64,000 bases of DNA from Puia dinghuensis (GTDB lineage Bacteria > Bacteroidota > Bacteroidia > Chitinophagales > Chitinophagaceae). Positions within the stretch are counted from its first letter, which is position 1, and every line of letters starts with the position of its first letter. This document shows, one piece after another, positions 39,865 to 49,049 of the stretch. The position numbers were made by a program, and so were the translations under genes. Below the pieces are notes generated by a model. The model saw nothing but the letters and a program-made list of their open reading frames with translations, was not told the origin of the DNA and did not search any database. The stretch spans positions 26,341 through 90,340 of the forward strand of contig JAMFSL010000169.1 of assembly GCA_026225275.1 (NCBI GenBank), written 5' to 3'.

Positions 39865-41655
39865 TTATTCGTCGAGTTTAAGCACGGCCAGGAAGGCTTC
39901 CTGCGGTACTTCCACGTTGCCGATCTGCCGCATCCGTTTCTTGCCTTCCTTCTGCTTTTCCAGCAGCTTACGCTTACGGCTAATGTCACCACCGTAGCAT
40001 TTGGCGGTCACATCCTTGCGCAGCGCGCTGATCGTCTCACGGGCGATCACTTTAGCCCCGATGGCCGCCTGGATGGCGATCTGGAATTGCTGACGCGGCA
40101 GCAGCTCTTTCAGTTTCTCGCACAGCTTGCGGCCGAATTCCGCGCCCTTGCTGCGGTGGATGAGGGCGCTGAGGGCATCGACTTTATCTCCATTGAGGAG
40201 GATATCCATTTTGGCGATATCGCTGTCCCGCCGGTCGATAGGGGAATAATCGAAAGAAGCATACCCGCGGGTCTGGCTTTTCAATTTATCGTAGAAGTCG
40301 AATACGATCTCGGTCAATGGCATCTCGAAGATCAACTCTACCCGGGTAGTAGTGAGATAGCTCTGGTTAAGCAGGTTACCCCGCTTGCCCAGGCAAAGGG
40401 TCATGATATTACCGATATAGTCCGGCTTGGTAATGATCTGGGCCCGGATATAGGGCTCTTCGATGCGCTCGATACGCGTAGGCTCGGGCATTTCCGAGGG
40501 GTTGTTCACGATGATCACTTCCCCGTTGCTGGTATGAGCGACAAAGCTCACGTTAGGCACCGTGGTGATGACGGTCTGGTTAAACTCCCGTTCCAGCCTC
40601 TCCTGGATGATCTCCATGTGCAGCATACCCAGAAATCCACAGCGGAAGCCGAAGCCGAGCGCCTGTGACGTCTCTAATTCATACGTCAGGGAAGCGTCAT
40701 TGAGCTGCAGCTTGTCCATGCAATCCCGGAGCTCTTCGAAATCATCGGTTTCCACGGGAAAAATGCCCGCAAAAACCATGGGTTTGACCTCCTGGAAGCC
40801 CTTGATCATTTCCTGTGTCGGATTGGCGGCGAGTGTGATGGTATCCCCCACCCTGACCTCCTTGGCATTCTTGATCCCGGTGATGATATAACCTACATCA
40901 CCTGCCCGCACTTCGTTTTTAGGAGTCAACGTCAATTTCAGTACCCCCACTTCATCCGCTTCGTAAACCAAGTCGGTAGAAACGAATTTTACTTTATCGC
41001 CTTTCTTCAGCGTTCCGTTCAGGATCCGGTAATAGACGATGATCCCCCGGAAGGAATTGAACACGCTGTCAAAAATGAGCGCCTGCAGCGGCTCATCCGG
41101 GTTGCCTTTGGGGGCGGGTATCCTTGCAACGATGGCATCCAGGATCTCCTGAACACCCAGGCCGGTCTTGGCGCTGGCCAGGAGAATATCTTCGGGCTTA
41201 CAACCGATCAGCTCGATGATCTGGTCCTTTACTTCTTCCACCATGGCCCCGTCCATATCGATCTTATTGATCACCGGAATGATCTCCAGGTCGTTTTCGA
41301 TCGCCAGGTAAAGATTGGAGATCGTTTGTGCCTGGATGCCCTGCGTGGCATCCACCAGCAGCAGAGCGCCTTCACAGGCGGCCAGGGCCCGGCTGACCTC
41401 ATAGCTGAAGTCGACGTGTCCCGGCGTATCGATCAGATTCAGTATATACTTTTCGCCTTTAAATGGATAATCAATCTGGATGGCGTGGCTTTTGATCGTG
41501 ATCCCTTTTTCCCGTTCCAGATCCATGTCATCCAGCACCTGTGCTTGCATATCCCGTGCAGAGATGGTGTTCGTCATCTCCAGCAACCGATCCGCAAGGG
41601 TACTTTTTCCGTGGTCAATATGCGCAATAATGCAAAAATTCCTAATATTTTTCAT
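39865..41655 (-). CDS. lepA: Elongation factor 4 (LepA)
   Basis: [59 protein letters not shown]-term [40 protein letters not shown]. Confidence 0.98.
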   Translation of the reverse strand: MKNIRNFCIIAHIDHGKSTLADRLLEMTNTISARDMQAQVLDDMDLEREKGITIKSHAIQIDYPFKGEKYILNLIDTPGHVDFSYEVSRALAACEGALLLVDATQGIQAQTISNLYLAIENDLEIIPVINKIDMDGAMVEEVKDQIIELIGCKPEDILLASAKTGLGVQEILDAIVARIPAPKGNPDEPLQALIFDSVFNSFRGIIVYYRILNGTLKKGDKVKFVSTDLVYEADEVGVLKLTLTPKNEVRAGDVGYIITGIKNAKEVRVGDTITLAANPTQEMIKGFQEVKPMVFAGIFPVETDDFEELRDCMDKLQLNDASLTYELETSQALGFGFRCGFLGMLHMEIIQERLEREFNQTVITTVPNVSFVAHTSNGEVIIVNNPSEMPEPTRIERIEEPYIRAQIITKPDYIGNIMTLCLGKRGNLLNQSYLTTTRVELIFEMPLTEIVFDFYDKLKSQTRGYASFDYSPIDRRDSDIAKMDILLNGDKVDALSALIHRSKGAEFGRKLCEKLKELLPRQQFQIAIQAAIGAKVIARETISALRKDVTAKCYGGDISRKRKLLEKQKEGKKRMRQIGNVEVPQEAFLAVLKLDE

Positions 41656-41742
41656 TTCGCTGCAAATCTACGCAAAACGACCGGTAGCTTAGTGTAAAAT
41701 TGTGTATTTTCATATTACCGCTCTCGTAACTGCAATCAGCTG

Positions 41743-42282
41743 ATGATGAGGAAACTATATCTGGTACGCTGCTTTTTTGAAAATAAGATCTTCTTTGCGC
41801 TTTTGGTCCTTTTTATCGCAGCCGTATACTACGGCCATAAGACCAACCTGCCCATTACACCGGCCTTTATTACCAACATGTTCATCCTGAAAGGCGATAC
41901 GAAAAAAGACAGTTACCTGACCATCACCGTCAACGGACAAACCCTGCTGAATCTTACCCATACTTTCGATGAGCCCAGGAGAATGATGATCTACTCCACC
42001 CTGGACGCTTATCATCAGGGCATGCTGAACGGAGAAAAAGACCCGATGCTGGCGTCTATCGACCAGACAGTCAGCAAACACCCTTTCCTCCGCGGCCTAA
42101 GGTCAGCGATTGGCTGTCGAAAAACAGACTATGACCAGTATCTGCCCTGGCTTTTAAAGTATATACAGACGTCGGTCAGTGATTCGATCAAAAGGCTGGA
42201 TATCGGTATGGCCTATATTCATTACGATGACCGGAACTTGCCCGTTGCTGACTCCACAAAACCACTTTACCATATTGAATAA
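41743..42282 (+). CDS. Small membrane-anchored protein of unknown function
   Basis: N-terminal TM segment (KIFFALLVLFIAAVYYG); overlaps the next TM gene. Confidence 0.6.
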   Translation: MMRKLYLVRCFFENKIFFALLVLFIAAVYYGHKTNLPITPAFITNMFILKGDTKKDSYLTITVNGQTLLNLTHTFDEPRRMMIYSTLDAYHQGMLNGEKDPMLASIDQTVSKHPFLRGLRSAIGCRKTDYDQYLPWLLKYIQTSVSDSIKRLDIGMAYIHYDDRNLPVADSTKPLYHIE

Positions 42283-43147
42283 ACTGCTACCACTGGACAG
42301 GGAAAAGGCCGCCAGGCTCACTTTTGGTTTCGCTCTTCTCATCCTGGCGGACCGCTATAGCACCCATACGCTGGTCCACCAGCTTGAACATCCGGTCCTT
42401 TTCATAACCGAATTCGATTATACCTTCTGGATCTATCATTTCATCCGGTTCCCGGAGATTTTTGTCCAAAACCGATATGGATCGTATTTTTTCGACACTA
42501 TCCTGGTGGTCTCCACGATCTGGAACCTTCTCACCGCGGCTAAAAACAGGATCGTCGTGTTGATTGGCGCCCTTGCCTGGACATTGTATGGCATTACCTA
42601 CAACAGCTATGTCTGCCATTTCATGCATAATATCAGCGGCATCATGTTATTGCCTTATGTATTCCTGGCCAAAAAAGAGAAGGATTTCAGCCTGGTCTGG
42701 GATGGCGCGCGGTATTTCTGCTTGTTCATCTATGCAGATGCCTTTCTTTACAAGGCTATTATCGGCAGGAACCTTTACTATTTTCCCATGGGCGTCGAAA
42801 TCATCAAAACGAACCAGGCGCAATTCATGCTGCAAAATCCCACCAGCACCCTGACGCGTATTTATTCCTTCTTTATCACCCGTCCGGGATTGTCCTATGC
42901 CGGTTTCGTCGGAATGGTGCTATTGCAGGGAAGCATGATCATCGGTTTCTTTACAAGGAAATGGGACAGGTTTCTGTTTTTCATACCCATCCTTTTCCAT
43001 CTCATCAATTATTTCTTCGTCGATGTTTCCTTTTGGGAATTACTGGTGCTGAATCTCACCTTACTGCCCTTCTTATCCCCTCCTGATAGTAGCATAAAGC
43101 GACACCCCATCCTGCAAATGCCCCGACCGGATCGTGCAGCCCTGTAA
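42275..43147 (+). CDS. Polytopic membrane protein of unknown function (HTTM-like?)
   Basis: Multiple TM segments; ORF opens at 42179; TTG 42275 (overlapping upstream stop) is the most likely start. Confidence 0.6.
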   Translation: MNKLLPLDREKAARLTFGFALLILADRYSTHTLVHQLEHPVLFITEFDYTFWIYHFIRFPEIFVQNRYGSYFFDTILVVSTIWNLLTAAKNRIVVLIGALAWTLYGITYNSYVCHFMHNISGIMLLPYVFLAKKEKDFSLVWDGARYFCLFIYADAFLYKAIIGRNLYYFPMGVEIIKTNQAQFMLQNPTSTLTRIYSFFITRPGLSYAGFVGMVLLQGSMIIGFFTRKWDRFLFFIPILFHLINYFFVDVSFWELLVLNLTLLPFLSPPDSSIKRHPILQMPRPDRAAL

Positions 43148-43762
43148 TTCCTTTTGCAGGAACAGCGGAAGGCTGTCACTGCCCCAGAAATGGATATGTC
43201 CTGCAAAATCGTCCAATCGTCCATCCGGAACGGTGATCAATATCAATCCCTGCGGGCGCAGCATACCCATCAGATTGCGGAGAGCGTCTTCGGGTCTTTC
43301 GAGATGTTCCAGCACCTGTTGGCAGAGAATAAGGTCGAAATCCTGCGCTAACCTACCATACATATCCACCTGGTGCAGTCGCGCCTGGGGACAGGTTTTG
43401 GCGGTGATGGCCAACGCGCTGGCCGAAAAATCGGTGCCTGTCAATTGGCGGATACCATATTCCTGCCACAGCATATGGAGGCAGTCGCCGGTACCGCAAC
43501 CGGCATCGAGAATGGCCATATCATTGCTCAGGCTAATCTTTTCTTCTGCCAATACCGTTCGCAGATTCTGCAGGTGCTGCGGCACATTTTCTCTTTTGTA
43601 TATCTCCACCAGCGCGCTGTCGGAATAGAAACGATCCGCATATTCCGCCGTATTGTATATCACCGCATTCGCAGCGCGTAGCCTATTGAGATTACGGATT
43701 TCGTAACCCATCTTTTCCAGGCTTTTTTTAAAGCCCTTTTTCAAGGATGTGAGTAATGCCAT
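43073..43762 (-). CDS. Class I SAM-dependent methyltransferase
   Basis: AILDAGCGTGDCLHMLWQ (motif I), LILCQQVLEHLERPEDALRNLMGMLRPQGLILITVPDG. Confidence 0.92.
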   Translation of the reverse strand: MALLTSLKKGFKKSLEKMGYEIRNLNRLRAANAVIYNTAEYADRFYSDSALVEIYKRENVPQHLQNLRTVLAEEKISLSNDMAILDAGCGTGDCLHMLWQEYGIRQLTGTDFSASALAITAKTCPQARLHQVDMYGRLAQDFDLILCQQVLEHLERPEDALRNLMGMLRPQGLILITVPDGRLDDFAGHIHFWGSDSLPLFLQKELQGCTIRSGHLQDGVSLYATIRRG

Positions 43763-43786
43763 ACTGTAAATCTACACAAATGCGGA

Positions 43787-45115
43787 TTATTTTGCAGGCT
43801 GCCGGCGCCATTGCCGAAAAAAGTCCAGTACCAGCCGCCCATCTGCTCCGTTGACCAGTAGCAGGTCCCGTACCCGGTAGAGTGTCACTTTCCGGAAAAC
43901 AATACAATCATACGCCATGGAGGCGATGCTGCCCAAACTGAAGGCAATGGCTGCGCCCCGTACTCCTCCCAGGGAGGTACATACAAAGAAGAGGATGAAG
44001 ATCGTCGTCAACTGAATGCACCCGCTGATAAAATTGTATTTCAACTGGCCGGCGCCGTAATAATAAGCCGTAAAAAAAGTGGACGAGCAAACCGGGAAAA
44101 GGCCGGGAATGAAACAAATAAAAATTCCATACATCCGATCGAACGAGTGTCCGTAAACGAAAGGCAACAGCGTCTTACCTGCGACGAGCATAAAAAGAGA
44201 GAACACAAGCACGGCGGTATGGGAAAGGCGTACCAGGAATAACAACAGCCGGTCTTTTGTCTTTCCTTCCGTCTGGCCGGCCACTAAGGCTATGAAAGGA
44301 TAATACAAAAAAGAGGCTATAAGGCCCATATATTCCACCAGTTTATACGCCTGAATATAATTACCCTGATCGGCAGCATCGACCCGGTAAGGCAGGAGGT
44401 AGATACACAGCCTGCCCCCGACGAAGAAGATAAAATTGGTGATGAATGCCATAAAAGAATAGCGCAGGATGTCGCGGATACCGACCGTTTGACCAGTTCT
44501 CATCGCGTCGACTCCTGTCCTACCCCAATATCGTACCGCTGCCACTACATATAAAATAACCCCCTGCAGCAAAGAGAAAGAAAAATAGAGAAAGAAAAGT
44601 TTCTCCACGACCAACGACCCATGGTAGAAGATGGGCACGGTAAAGACCAGTACTGCAAGCGCCAGGTTGATTCCAAATGAGTATTGGGAAGGGCGGTAAT
44701 TCCGGCCATACGCCGTGAAGAGTGTACCGGACAGGCTTGTCAGCAGCACGCCTGCAATCTGACAACCGGAAAAAAACAGCCATTGACTGCGGGAAAGATC
44801 GGGATATCGAACGGGCCTATACAGTATGGTCAGCAAAGGAAGGCTAATCAGCAAGGCCAGCATGGTGACGGCTGCGATGATCTGGCAGGCCGCCCGGGCG
44901 CTTATTTGCAGCCGGGAAAGATAATAATTCAGGCCGATGTCGAGGCCTAAGGTAAAGAAGCTGGCGAATAGCGAAAGCAGATAGACAAAGGAATAAAATT
45001 CGGCAGAGATCGACGATTGAAAGTGGCGGGTCAGGAACAGATTAATGAAAAAGGAAAGGCCTAGCTGAAGGACTTTCCAATACATGCTTTTATATAAGAT
45101 CTGTCCTGTAGCCAT
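43787..45115 (-). CDS. Polysaccharide/lipid-linked glycan flippase-like membrane protein (MOP superfamily)
   Basis: About 12 TM segments; flippase-like layout (SMYWKVLQLGLSFFINLFLTRHF; FISGCIQLTTIFILFFVCTSLGGVRGAAIAFSLGSIA). Confidence 0.8.
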   Translation of the reverse strand: MATGQILYKSMYWKVLQLGLSFFINLFLTRHFQSSISAEFYSFVYLLSLFASFFTLGLDIGLNYYLSRLQISARAACQIIAAVTMLALLISLPLLTILYRPVRYPDLSRSQWLFFSGCQIAGVLLTSLSGTLFTAYGRNYRPSQYSFGINLALAVLVFTVPIFYHGSLVVEKLFFLYFSFSLLQGVILYVVAAVRYWGRTGVDAMRTGQTVGIRDILRYSFMAFITNFIFFVGGRLCIYLLPYRVDAADQGNYIQAYKLVEYMGLIASFLYYPFIALVAGQTEGKTKDRLLLFLVRLSHTAVLVFSLFMLVAGKTLLPFVYGHSFDRMYGIFICFIPGLFPVCSSTFFTAYYYGAGQLKYNFISGCIQLTTIFILFFVCTSLGGVRGAAIAFSLGSIASMAYDCIVFRKVTLYRVRDLLLVNGADGRLVLDFFRQWRRQPAK

Positions 45116-45119
45116 TCCA

Positions 45120-46217
45120 TCAGGCTGTGTGATGGATACGATTGCTGCACATCAGCCCATATGCATCGATGCAGTTAACACATTGAGTGGGCAAGTCCCG
45201 CCCGACACGGTGCGACTGTCTGAATTGGCGGGCTTCCGGACTGCGATAGATTTCCAGCGGGTCCGTTTTAAAAATATTGCCGAAGATCACCGGCGGGCTA
45301 CTGGTCGTTTTTCCCCACAGCGTAAAAGGAGTGGTAACACCCAAAAAATCGCAGGGCGCCACATTGCCTTTCACATCCACATAGAAGGCCTCGACGGTCT
45401 GACACCCCATCTGTTTAGGCTTCATCCGCGGCACGCTGATGGCTATCTTATGTTTGCGTGCCCTTTTGACGGCCTCATCGATCAGTGCCTGGACTTCTAC
45501 ATTACCATCGGGCGTGTAGAGTGCCAGCGGCTCGAGGGCCTTGGTAAAAGTGAGGACATTATTCACATAGATACGTCTGACCCCCAACTGATGAACGAAG
45601 TCGATATAATCGGGTAGTTCATGCGCATTATTCCGGTGTAAAACGAATGTAACGGCCACTTTGTCTTTCAGGGAAGAAGCCTTTAACATCTTTATCGTTT
45701 CGATGATCTTTTCAAATACTACTTCCGTCTTGAAATCCTCAACGGTCTTCTTGGTATAGCCGTCCAATGACATATTGATTTCATAGATAGGATATTTTTC
45801 CAGCTGCCGGACTTTGTCTTCACTCAACTCCATCGTATTGGACAGGAAAGGAAACTGGATGTCGGGGTTGATCTGGAGCAGCAGATCCATCATTTGGAAA
45901 AGGTTCTTATTGAGAATCGCTTCGAAAGTGGAAAAGTTAAAGAAAGCGGCATGTTTGATCATCGGAGTGAGCCTTTCTGCAAAGGCCCTGAATTCTTCCA
46001 TCTTCATGATCTTGATCAAACCATCATGGATGTCGGTATGGTAATCATTGATAAAACAATGCTTGCATTTCAGGTTACAGGCGCTGACCGTTTGAACGGT
46101 TATATAATAAGGGTAATCCGTCATGTATTTCCTTACCCCCAATTTCACCCGCTTAAGAAATTTTATCCTGGGAAGGCGCCCCAGTTTTTTCATAGCGATA
46201 GTCAGATTCTTCACCAT
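45120..46217 (-). CDS. Radical SAM protein with SPASM/twitch-like C-terminus
   Basis: VSACNLKCKHCFIND (CxxxCxxC); C-terminal Cys set MGCQ...VAPCDF...QCVNCIDAYGLMC. Confidence 0.92.
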   Translation of the reverse strand: MVKNLTIAMKKLGRLPRIKFLKRVKLGVRKYMTDYPYYITVQTVSACNLKCKHCFINDYHTDIHDGLIKIMKMEEFRAFAERLTPMIKHAAFFNFSTFEAILNKNLFQMMDLLLQINPDIQFPFLSNTMELSEDKVRQLEKYPIYEINMSLDGYTKKTVEDFKTEVVFEKIIETIKMLKASSLKDKVAVTFVLHRNNAHELPDYIDFVHQLGVRRIYVNNVLTFTKALEPLALYTPDGNVEVQALIDEAVKRARKHKIAISVPRMKPKQMGCQTVEAFYVDVKGNVAPCDFLGVTTPFTLWGKTTSSPPVIFGNIFKTDPLEIYRSPEARQFRQSHRVGRDLPTQCVNCIDAYGLMCSNRIHHTA

Positions 46218-46240
46218 ATTACAAAAATATACAAAATAAT

Positions 46241-47002
46241 CTATTTGAGGGCACGGATAATCTGCGCAAAATCCGCTGCCACCAGCGAGGCGCCCCCTAC
46301 CAGACCGCCGTCCACATCCGGCAAAGCGAAGAGTTCGGCCGCATTTCCGGCCTTTACGCTGCCGCCATATAAAATGGGGATGTGGTTTGCCGTGGCGGGA
46401 CTATATTTAGCTGCCAGCGTGGCCCGGATATGTGCATGCATCTCCTGCGCCTGCTGGGCGCTGGCCGTTTTACCAGTGCCGATCGCCCAGATGGGTTCAT
46501 AGGCGATGACGATCTTCCGGATCTCCTCCTCAGAAAATTGAAACAAGGATTCCTTCAACTGGGTTTCTACAAACCCCAGTTGTATACCCGCTTCACGGAT
46601 GCCCAGCGGCTCGCCGCAACAAAAAATGGGAGTGATATCGTTCGCGAGGCATATGGCCGTCTTATGCGCCAGCGTATCATTTTGCTCGGAAAAGTATTCC
46701 CTTCTTTCACTATGGCCGATTACGCAATACCGGATATGGATGGATTTCAGCATCTCCGCTGATACTTCGCCGGTATACGCTCCGGATTTTTTATCCGAAC
46801 AATTCTGGGCCGCGGCGGCATAGTGTTTCTTTCCGGCCAGCCGGTGCTGCGCCATGGCCAGGTAAGGAAAGGGGACGGCAAAGACTGCCCGCTGATGATC
46901 TGTCAATGTGATGTTTTCCGCAAGGATGGCATCCAGCAATTCTTCTCCCTGTTGAAAAGTAAGATTCATCTTCCAGTTGGCGGCAGCGATTTGTTGTCTC
47001 AT
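46241..47002 (-). CDS. tpiA: Triosephosphate isomerase
   Basis: AANWKMN, CVIGHSERREYF, IAYEPIWAIGTGKTAS, ILYGGSVKAGNAAEL, DGGLVGGASL. Confidence 0.98.
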   Translation of the reverse strand: MRQQIAAANWKMNLTFQQGEELLDAILAENITLTDHQRAVFAVPFPYLAMAQHRLAGKKHYAAAAQNCSDKKSGAYTGEVSAEMLKSIHIRYCVIGHSERREYFSEQNDTLAHKTAICLANDITPIFCCGEPLGIREAGIQLGFVETQLKESLFQFSEEEIRKIVIAYEPIWAIGTGKTASAQQAQEMHAHIRATLAAKYSPATANHIPILYGGSVKAGNAAELFALPDVDGGLVGGASLVAADFAQIIRALK

Positions 47003-47955
47003 GAATGAAATGGTTTGTTGTATGATTGGTCAAAAATATGTTTTAAAGTCAGGATTTCCTCCTCGGTCAGCACGTGGTTTTTTAGTTTCTTCCAATTGCC
47101 GATATCGCGCACGGCCTTGTCCCATTCGTAGCGGGTGAGTCCGTCCTGTCCCCAACTGAAATCAGGGATGTATTTGGGTGTCAGACCTTCCCCAAAAACG
47201 TTACAGCCTATACCGACCACCGTGCCCGTATCGAAAGAAGTGTTGATCGCCGCCCGGGAATAATCGCCCATCAGCAACCCGCATTTCATGCCTGCGTTGA
47301 GATAGCCTATCGATGCAGGGTGATACACTTTCACCTCACCGGCGTTGTTCTTCAGATTGGACGCGGAACAGCCCGCTCCCAGATTACACCACTCTCCTAT
47401 CACGGCATCGCCGAGATAGCCGTCATGCCCCTTATTCGAATACCCCAGGAAGACAGTATTCTTGATCTCGCCGCCGGCCACGGTATAAGGCCCCAGTGTG
47501 GTGGCGCCAAAGATCTTCGCTCCCATCTTAACGGTAGAGCCTTCACAGGCAGCAAAGGGCCCGCGGATCATCGCCCCCTCCATGATCTCGGCATGACGCC
47601 CGATATAGATCGGCCCGGTCGAGGCGTTGAGCAGGCAATGCTGCAGCCTGGCTCCTTCTTCGATAAAGATATTTTCAGGGGAGCTCGTCCGGACGGAAGG
47701 CGGGATCGGCCATGAGATCCGGCCAGCAGTGAGCAGAGCAAAATCTTCGATTAGCGCTTCGGCGTTATATTGGAAGATATGCCAGGGATAGCGGATGAGG
47801 CGGGCATGGGCGAGAATGCGTTCCGCGGCCGGGGTATATGCCCATTTTTCCCGGAAGGTCAGAATGCCCATGCGGATATCCAGTGCCGAACGTATTGCGG
47901 TAAAGGGCAATAAGTCATCTGAGAAAAAAGCCTTTTCCAGTTGGAGAATGTCCAT
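46999..47955 (-). CDS. GlmU-like putative sugar-nucleotidyltransferase family protein, left-handed beta-helix
   Basis: Hexapeptide-like repeats (GPIYIGRHAEIMEGAMIRGPFAACEGSTVKMGAKIFGATTLGPYTVAGG), N-term LLPFTAIRSALDIRMGILTFREKW; 4-nt overlap with tpiA. Confidence 0.82.
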   Translation of the reverse strand: MDILQLEKAFFSDDLLPFTAIRSALDIRMGILTFREKWAYTPAAERILAHARLIRYPWHIFQYNAEALIEDFALLTAGRISWPIPPSVRTSSPENIFIEEGARLQHCLLNASTGPIYIGRHAEIMEGAMIRGPFAACEGSTVKMGAKIFGATTLGPYTVAGGEIKNTVFLGYSNKGHDGYLGDAVIGEWCNLGAGCSASNLKNNAGEVKVYHPASIGYLNAGMKCGLLMGDYSRAAINTSFDTGTVVGIGCNVFGEGLTPKYIPDFSWGQDGLTRYEWDKAVRDIGNWKKLKNHVLTEEEILTLKHIFDQSYNKPFHS

Positions 47956-47982
47956 GCGATAAAGCTACAGGTAACGCCAAAG

Positions 47983-48015
47983 AAAAAAAAATCCCTTCCG
48001 GTTGATGGGAAGGGA
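47983..48015 (-). terminator. Rho-independent terminator downstream of rpmE2
   Basis: Stem TCCCTTCC/GGAAGGGA with T-rich tract on minus strand (A run 47983-47991 on plus). Confidence 0.8.
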
Positions 48016-48057
48016 AATAGTATTGTTCGAAAAAGGCCTGGATGGTCTTCGGAGATC

Positions 48058-48348
48058 TTAGGCGACGGCGTCCTTATCGGAGGCGATGGCATCCTTATCG
48101 GCCTTCTTCGCGTAACGTTTCTTGAATTTGTCGATCCTTCCCGCCGTATCGACCAGCATGTTCTTACCGGTGAAGAAGGGATGGGAGGTATTGGAAATTT
48201 CCAATTTGATCAGGGGATATTCGTTGCCGTCTTCGAACTTGGTAGTTTCTCTGGATTGAGCAGATGATTTGCTCAGCCAGGTAGTGCCATTGCTCATGTC
48301 TTTGAAAACGACGAACCGGTAGTTAGCCGGGTGGAGACCTTTTTTCAT
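48058..48348 (-). CDS. rpmE2: 50S ribosomal protein L31 type B
   Basis: MKKGLHPANYRFVVFKDMSNG...YPLIKLEISNTSHPFFTGKNMLVDTAGRIDKFKKRY; no CxxC zinc motif. Confidence 0.97.
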   Translation of the reverse strand: MKKGLHPANYRFVVFKDMSNGTTWLSKSSAQSRETTKFEDGNEYPLIKLEISNTSHPFFTGKNMLVDTAGRIDKFKKRYAKKADKDAIASDKDAVA

Positions 48349-48410
48349 AATTTGTTCTGTTTGAAGGTTGTACGGATTTGGCCGTACCTAAAAAAAAATC
48401 GTTGCGGCTG

Positions 48411-48442
48411 CAAAACTAAGGAATTTGGTCGTCCGGACCAAA
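48411..48442 (-). promoter_or_regulatory. Bacteroidota-type promoter of rpmE2: TTTG - 20 nt - TAGTTTTG
   Basis: Minus strand TTTG (48442-48439), 20-nt spacer, TAGTTTTG (48418-48411) matching the TAnnTTTG -7 element. Confidence 0.65.
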
Positions 48443-48515
48443 TAAAATCGCCTGAATTATCCAGAGCTTCGCCCGAACTTCGTTCCTCGCTCGTACCCTT
48501 CGTTCCTCGGGTATC

Positions 48516-49007
48516 CTAGTCGCGCATGTTGATATACTGGAGTGCCATCCCCAGATTGGCCCCACCGCAGAGCTTGATGACGGCCTGGAGGTCGTCGATC
48601 TTTTTGGCCGTTACTCTGACGAGATCGTCCATGATCTGGGTCTGAACCTTCAGGCCTGATTCTTTGATCAGCTTGGTGACCTTTTTGGCGTCTTCCTGTT
48701 TCAGTCCATTGCGGACAGGTACTTCCTGGCGAACCACTTTCCCGCTCTGGTGAGGTTCCTTCGTCAGGTCGAAGGCCAGCGGGTCCAGGCCCTGCTTAAT
48801 CGAGCGGCTGATCAGAACATCGACGATCTGTTTGATCTTCATATCGCTTTCCGCCTCCAGATCGATCTTCATGTCCTTCTTGTTCAGGTCGATCTTAACG
48901 GGAGAATCTTTGAAATCAAACCGGTTGGTGATCTCTTTTTTGGTGACGTTGAGAGCGTTGTCCAGGACTTGCTGGTCTACCTTGCTTACGATATCAAAGG
49001 ATGGCAT
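48516..49007 (-). CDS. YajQ-family nucleotide (c-di-GMP)-binding protein
   Basis: MPSFDIVSKVDQQVLDNALNVTKKEITNRFDFKDSPVKIDL. Confidence 0.97.
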   Translation of the reverse strand: MPSFDIVSKVDQQVLDNALNVTKKEITNRFDFKDSPVKIDLNKKDMKIDLEAESDMKIKQIVDVLISRSIKQGLDPLAFDLTKEPHQSGKVVRQEVPVRNGLKQEDAKKVTKLIKESGLKVQTQIMDDLVRVTAKKIDDLQAVIKLCGGANLGMALQYINMRD

Positions 49008-49049
49008 ATTCGTTGGAGTTGTCCGGCAAATCTACAGCAAAAAAGCAGA

